From NCBI GenBank assembly GCA_045810625.1, contig JBJMVQ010000012.1:1-57801 (forward strand): 57,801 bases of DNA, in the 5' to 3' direction. Of this stretch, positions 56,471 through 57,801 are shown one piece after another. Origin of the DNA: JACQFZ01 sp045810625. GTDB lineage: Bacteria > Pseudomonadota > Gammaproteobacteria > Acidiferrobacterales > Sulfurifustaceae. A program made the translations under genes and the position numbers. The notes under the pieces are model-generated. The model ran no database searches. It had not been told where the DNA came from and was given only the letters and a program-made list of their open reading frames with translations. Every line of letters starts with the position of its first letter. Within the stretch, counting starts at the first letter, position 1.

Positions 56471-57801
56471 TTGATAGGTGACTCCGTTAGGGGAGGTCTG
56501 CGCGCGGTCAGGTGGTTTCTGGCCGGCGCCGCGCTTTTGTCTTTCGCCAGCGTGTACGCGGCCTGTCCGACCCTCAATCCGACCATCACGCATCAGACCA
56601 ACATCAGTTTCTGCGAGCTGTGCGGTATCGGCGAGGTCACGATTCGGTTCACGTACCCGGGCAACAACAATCCCGACCTCACCAATCTCGTCATCCGGGA
56701 GGACTTGGGAAGCTCCGGGCTGACGTACATCCCCGGAACGACCAGCTTCGCGGTGAACAACGGCACAGCGCCGGCGCCGGTGAACCCGACTGTGAGCGGT
56801 GCGAATGGTTCGGTGCTGACCTGGAACCTGGGCAACTACGTGCTGCCGGCGGCGCAGGGTAACGGCGGCAACAGCCAGTTCCTCGACGTGACGTTCCAGG
56901 TGCGCCGCGCCGACAGTGTCACGCAGGAGGGGCTCGTCACCGCCAATCGCACCATCGTGGCGGACATTTCGTTCGACACCACCAATGAGCCGAACAACTT
57001 CCAGGCGTGTTCGGACACGACCACCAGCGGCGGTCAAACATTGCCGTTGCGCGAGCCGATCCCGCAGATCACCAAACGCGGCCGCAACCGCGATGCCCTG
57101 CAGGGCGGATATACGGATCCCGTCTTCGGCAACAACAACGACGACGTGATCTGGCGCATCCAAATTCACAACAACGGTTTGGCGGGCCTGCAGGATCTGC
57201 GTTTCGACGATTTGATGGATAACACCGACAACCTGATCGTCAACTACGCCTGCCCGACGGAAGCCGCGGCGCTCGCCGTCGCGGATAACAACGGCGTCGC
57301 ACCGGGAGGCAGTCCGTGTGTTGCCGCGAGCAACACGATCAACGATTTCATCGTCAAGAATCCGTTCGGCAATCATGCGACCTCGAATTTCAACAGCCCG
57401 TACACGGGGCTGAACGGTTTCGAGGTCGATGTCACCGCCGGCGGCACCGCCAATATCTACCTCGTCGGAAAGATCACGGCGAACGGCTCCTGCGTCGGTT
57501 CGAGGACCAATACCGTCAACGACGTGCAGTGGGGTTGCGGCATCGAGCCTCCGGCCGGCGGCATCACGCGGACCTCGACGGGCGTCGTGCCGACCGATGT
57601 CGCGACGCTCTTCACGCGTTTCGGCGATCAATCGGGCACGCTCACCGTCAATCGCCGCCTCACCGGCACGAACACGGCGCAGCCGGTCGGCACGAAAGGA
57701 ACGATGACGATTACGATCACGAACAACACCGGCGGCACGGTCAAGAACCTCAAGCTCAAGGACGTGCTGCCGCCGGAATACGTGATCGATCCGACGTTCA
57801 C
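56471..57801 (+). CDS. Secreted DUF11-like surface protein, cut off by the window end
   Basis: The frame is open from 56435 to the end of the window (over 440 codons) and reads through the 3' edge, so the gene is partial. The best start is TTG 56471, preceded by GGAAAGG. It gives a signal peptide with a basic start (RGGLRAVRW) and a core FLAGAALLSFASVYA ending before ACPTLNP. The mature part is made of beta-sandwich repeats: CELCGIGEVTIRFTYPGNNN, VTAGGTANIYLVGKITANG, and GTMTITITNNTGGTVKNLKL followed by DVLPPEY. The latter is the hallmark of DUF11/isopeptide-type domains of surface and S-layer adhesins. Rich in Asn, Thr, Gly; cysteines are few. It may be the client displayed or handled by the upstream envelope machine, which is inference. 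Confidence 0.82.
   Translation, partial: MIGDSVRGGLRAVRWFLAGAALLSFASVYAACPTLNPTITHQTNISFCELCGIGEVTIRFTYPGNNNPDLTNLVIREDLGSSGLTYIPGTTSFAVNNGTAPAPVNPTVSGANGSVLTWNLGNYVLPAAQGNGGNSQFLDVTFQVRRADSVTQEGLVTANRTIVADISFDTTNEPNNFQACSDTTTSGGQTLPLREPIPQITKRGRNRDALQGGYTDPVFGNNNDDVIWRIQIHNNGLAGLQDLRFDDLMDNTDNLIVNYACPTEAAALAVADNNGVAPGGSPCVAASNTINDFIVKNPFGNHATSNFNSPYTGLNGFEVDVTAGGTANIYLVGKITANGSCVGSRTNTVNDVQWGCGIEPPAGGITRTSTGVVPTDVATLFTRFGDQSGTLTVNRRLTGTNTAQPVGTKGTMTITITNNTGGTVKNLKLKDVLPPEYVIDPTF

Overview
The window is 57.8 kb of dense, high-GC bacterial chromosome. Gene families (GSH-dependent gentisate pathway, MarR/AraC regulators, lipoproteins with lipoboxes, ExbB/ExbD pairs, two families of dispersed intergenic palindromes) suggest a beta- or gammaproteobacterium. 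I cannot name a genus from sequence alone. I saw no rRNA, tRNA, CRISPR array, intact transposase or prophage.

Layout. 1-700: a repeat-rich stretch with a ~530 bp element bounded by long inverted repeats. 0.7-8.3 kb: two glycosyltransferases, two EEP-fold phosphodiesterases around a tiny zinc protein, and a KaiC-like ATPase translationally coupled to a PAS histidine kinase. 8.4-15.9 kb (minus strand): a HAD phosphatase-ATPase fusion, a LigD lacking the phosphoesterase domain, a tail-anchored SDR, a small membrane protein and a GH15 glucoamylase-like enzyme. 16.1-24.9 kb: a MarR repressor divergent from a catabolic cluster (ferredoxin-NAD reductase, SDR, PaaA-like diiron protein, gentisate 1,2-dioxygenase, unknown protein, fumarylpyruvate hydrolase, orphan ADP-forming CoA-ligase alpha subunit, aryl-CoA thioesterase, maleylpyruvate isomerase). 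This reads as a route in which an aryl-CoA thioester is ring-hydroxylated, hydrolysed to gentisate and cleaved to fumarate plus pyruvate. The hydroxylating step would use a PaaA-like enzyme rather than a known flavin salicylyl-CoA hydroxylase. 25-31.6 kb: small metabolic genes, an AraC regulator, transporters and a glutamate dehydrogenase. 31.6-42.6 kb: a mosaic with three decayed loci, a Prim-Pol/LigC-type repair pair that overlaps tail to tail, an MFS transporter, a secreted creatininase-like enzyme, a YVTN propeller protein, a PPC-domain secreted protein, an SDR and a zinc dehydrogenase.

42.7-56.1 kb is an envelope block: a CigR-like protein, three coupled lipoprotein genes including an M48 metalloprotease, then nine collinear genes. 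These nine encode a periplasmic protein, three large or mid-size TPR proteins (two of them lipoproteins), a small secreted protein, ExbB/TolQ, two ExbD/TolR paralogues and a TonB-like protein with a cytoplasmic coiled coil and an AgmX/PglI-type C-terminus. The set resembles the Myxococcus Agl/Glt trans-envelope machine in its parts, but its role here is unknown. The window ends inside a secreted DUF11-like surface protein that starts at a TTG codon.

The two loci most likely to hold undescribed biology are the aryl-CoA-to-gentisate cluster and the TPR/ExbBD/AgmX-like machine.
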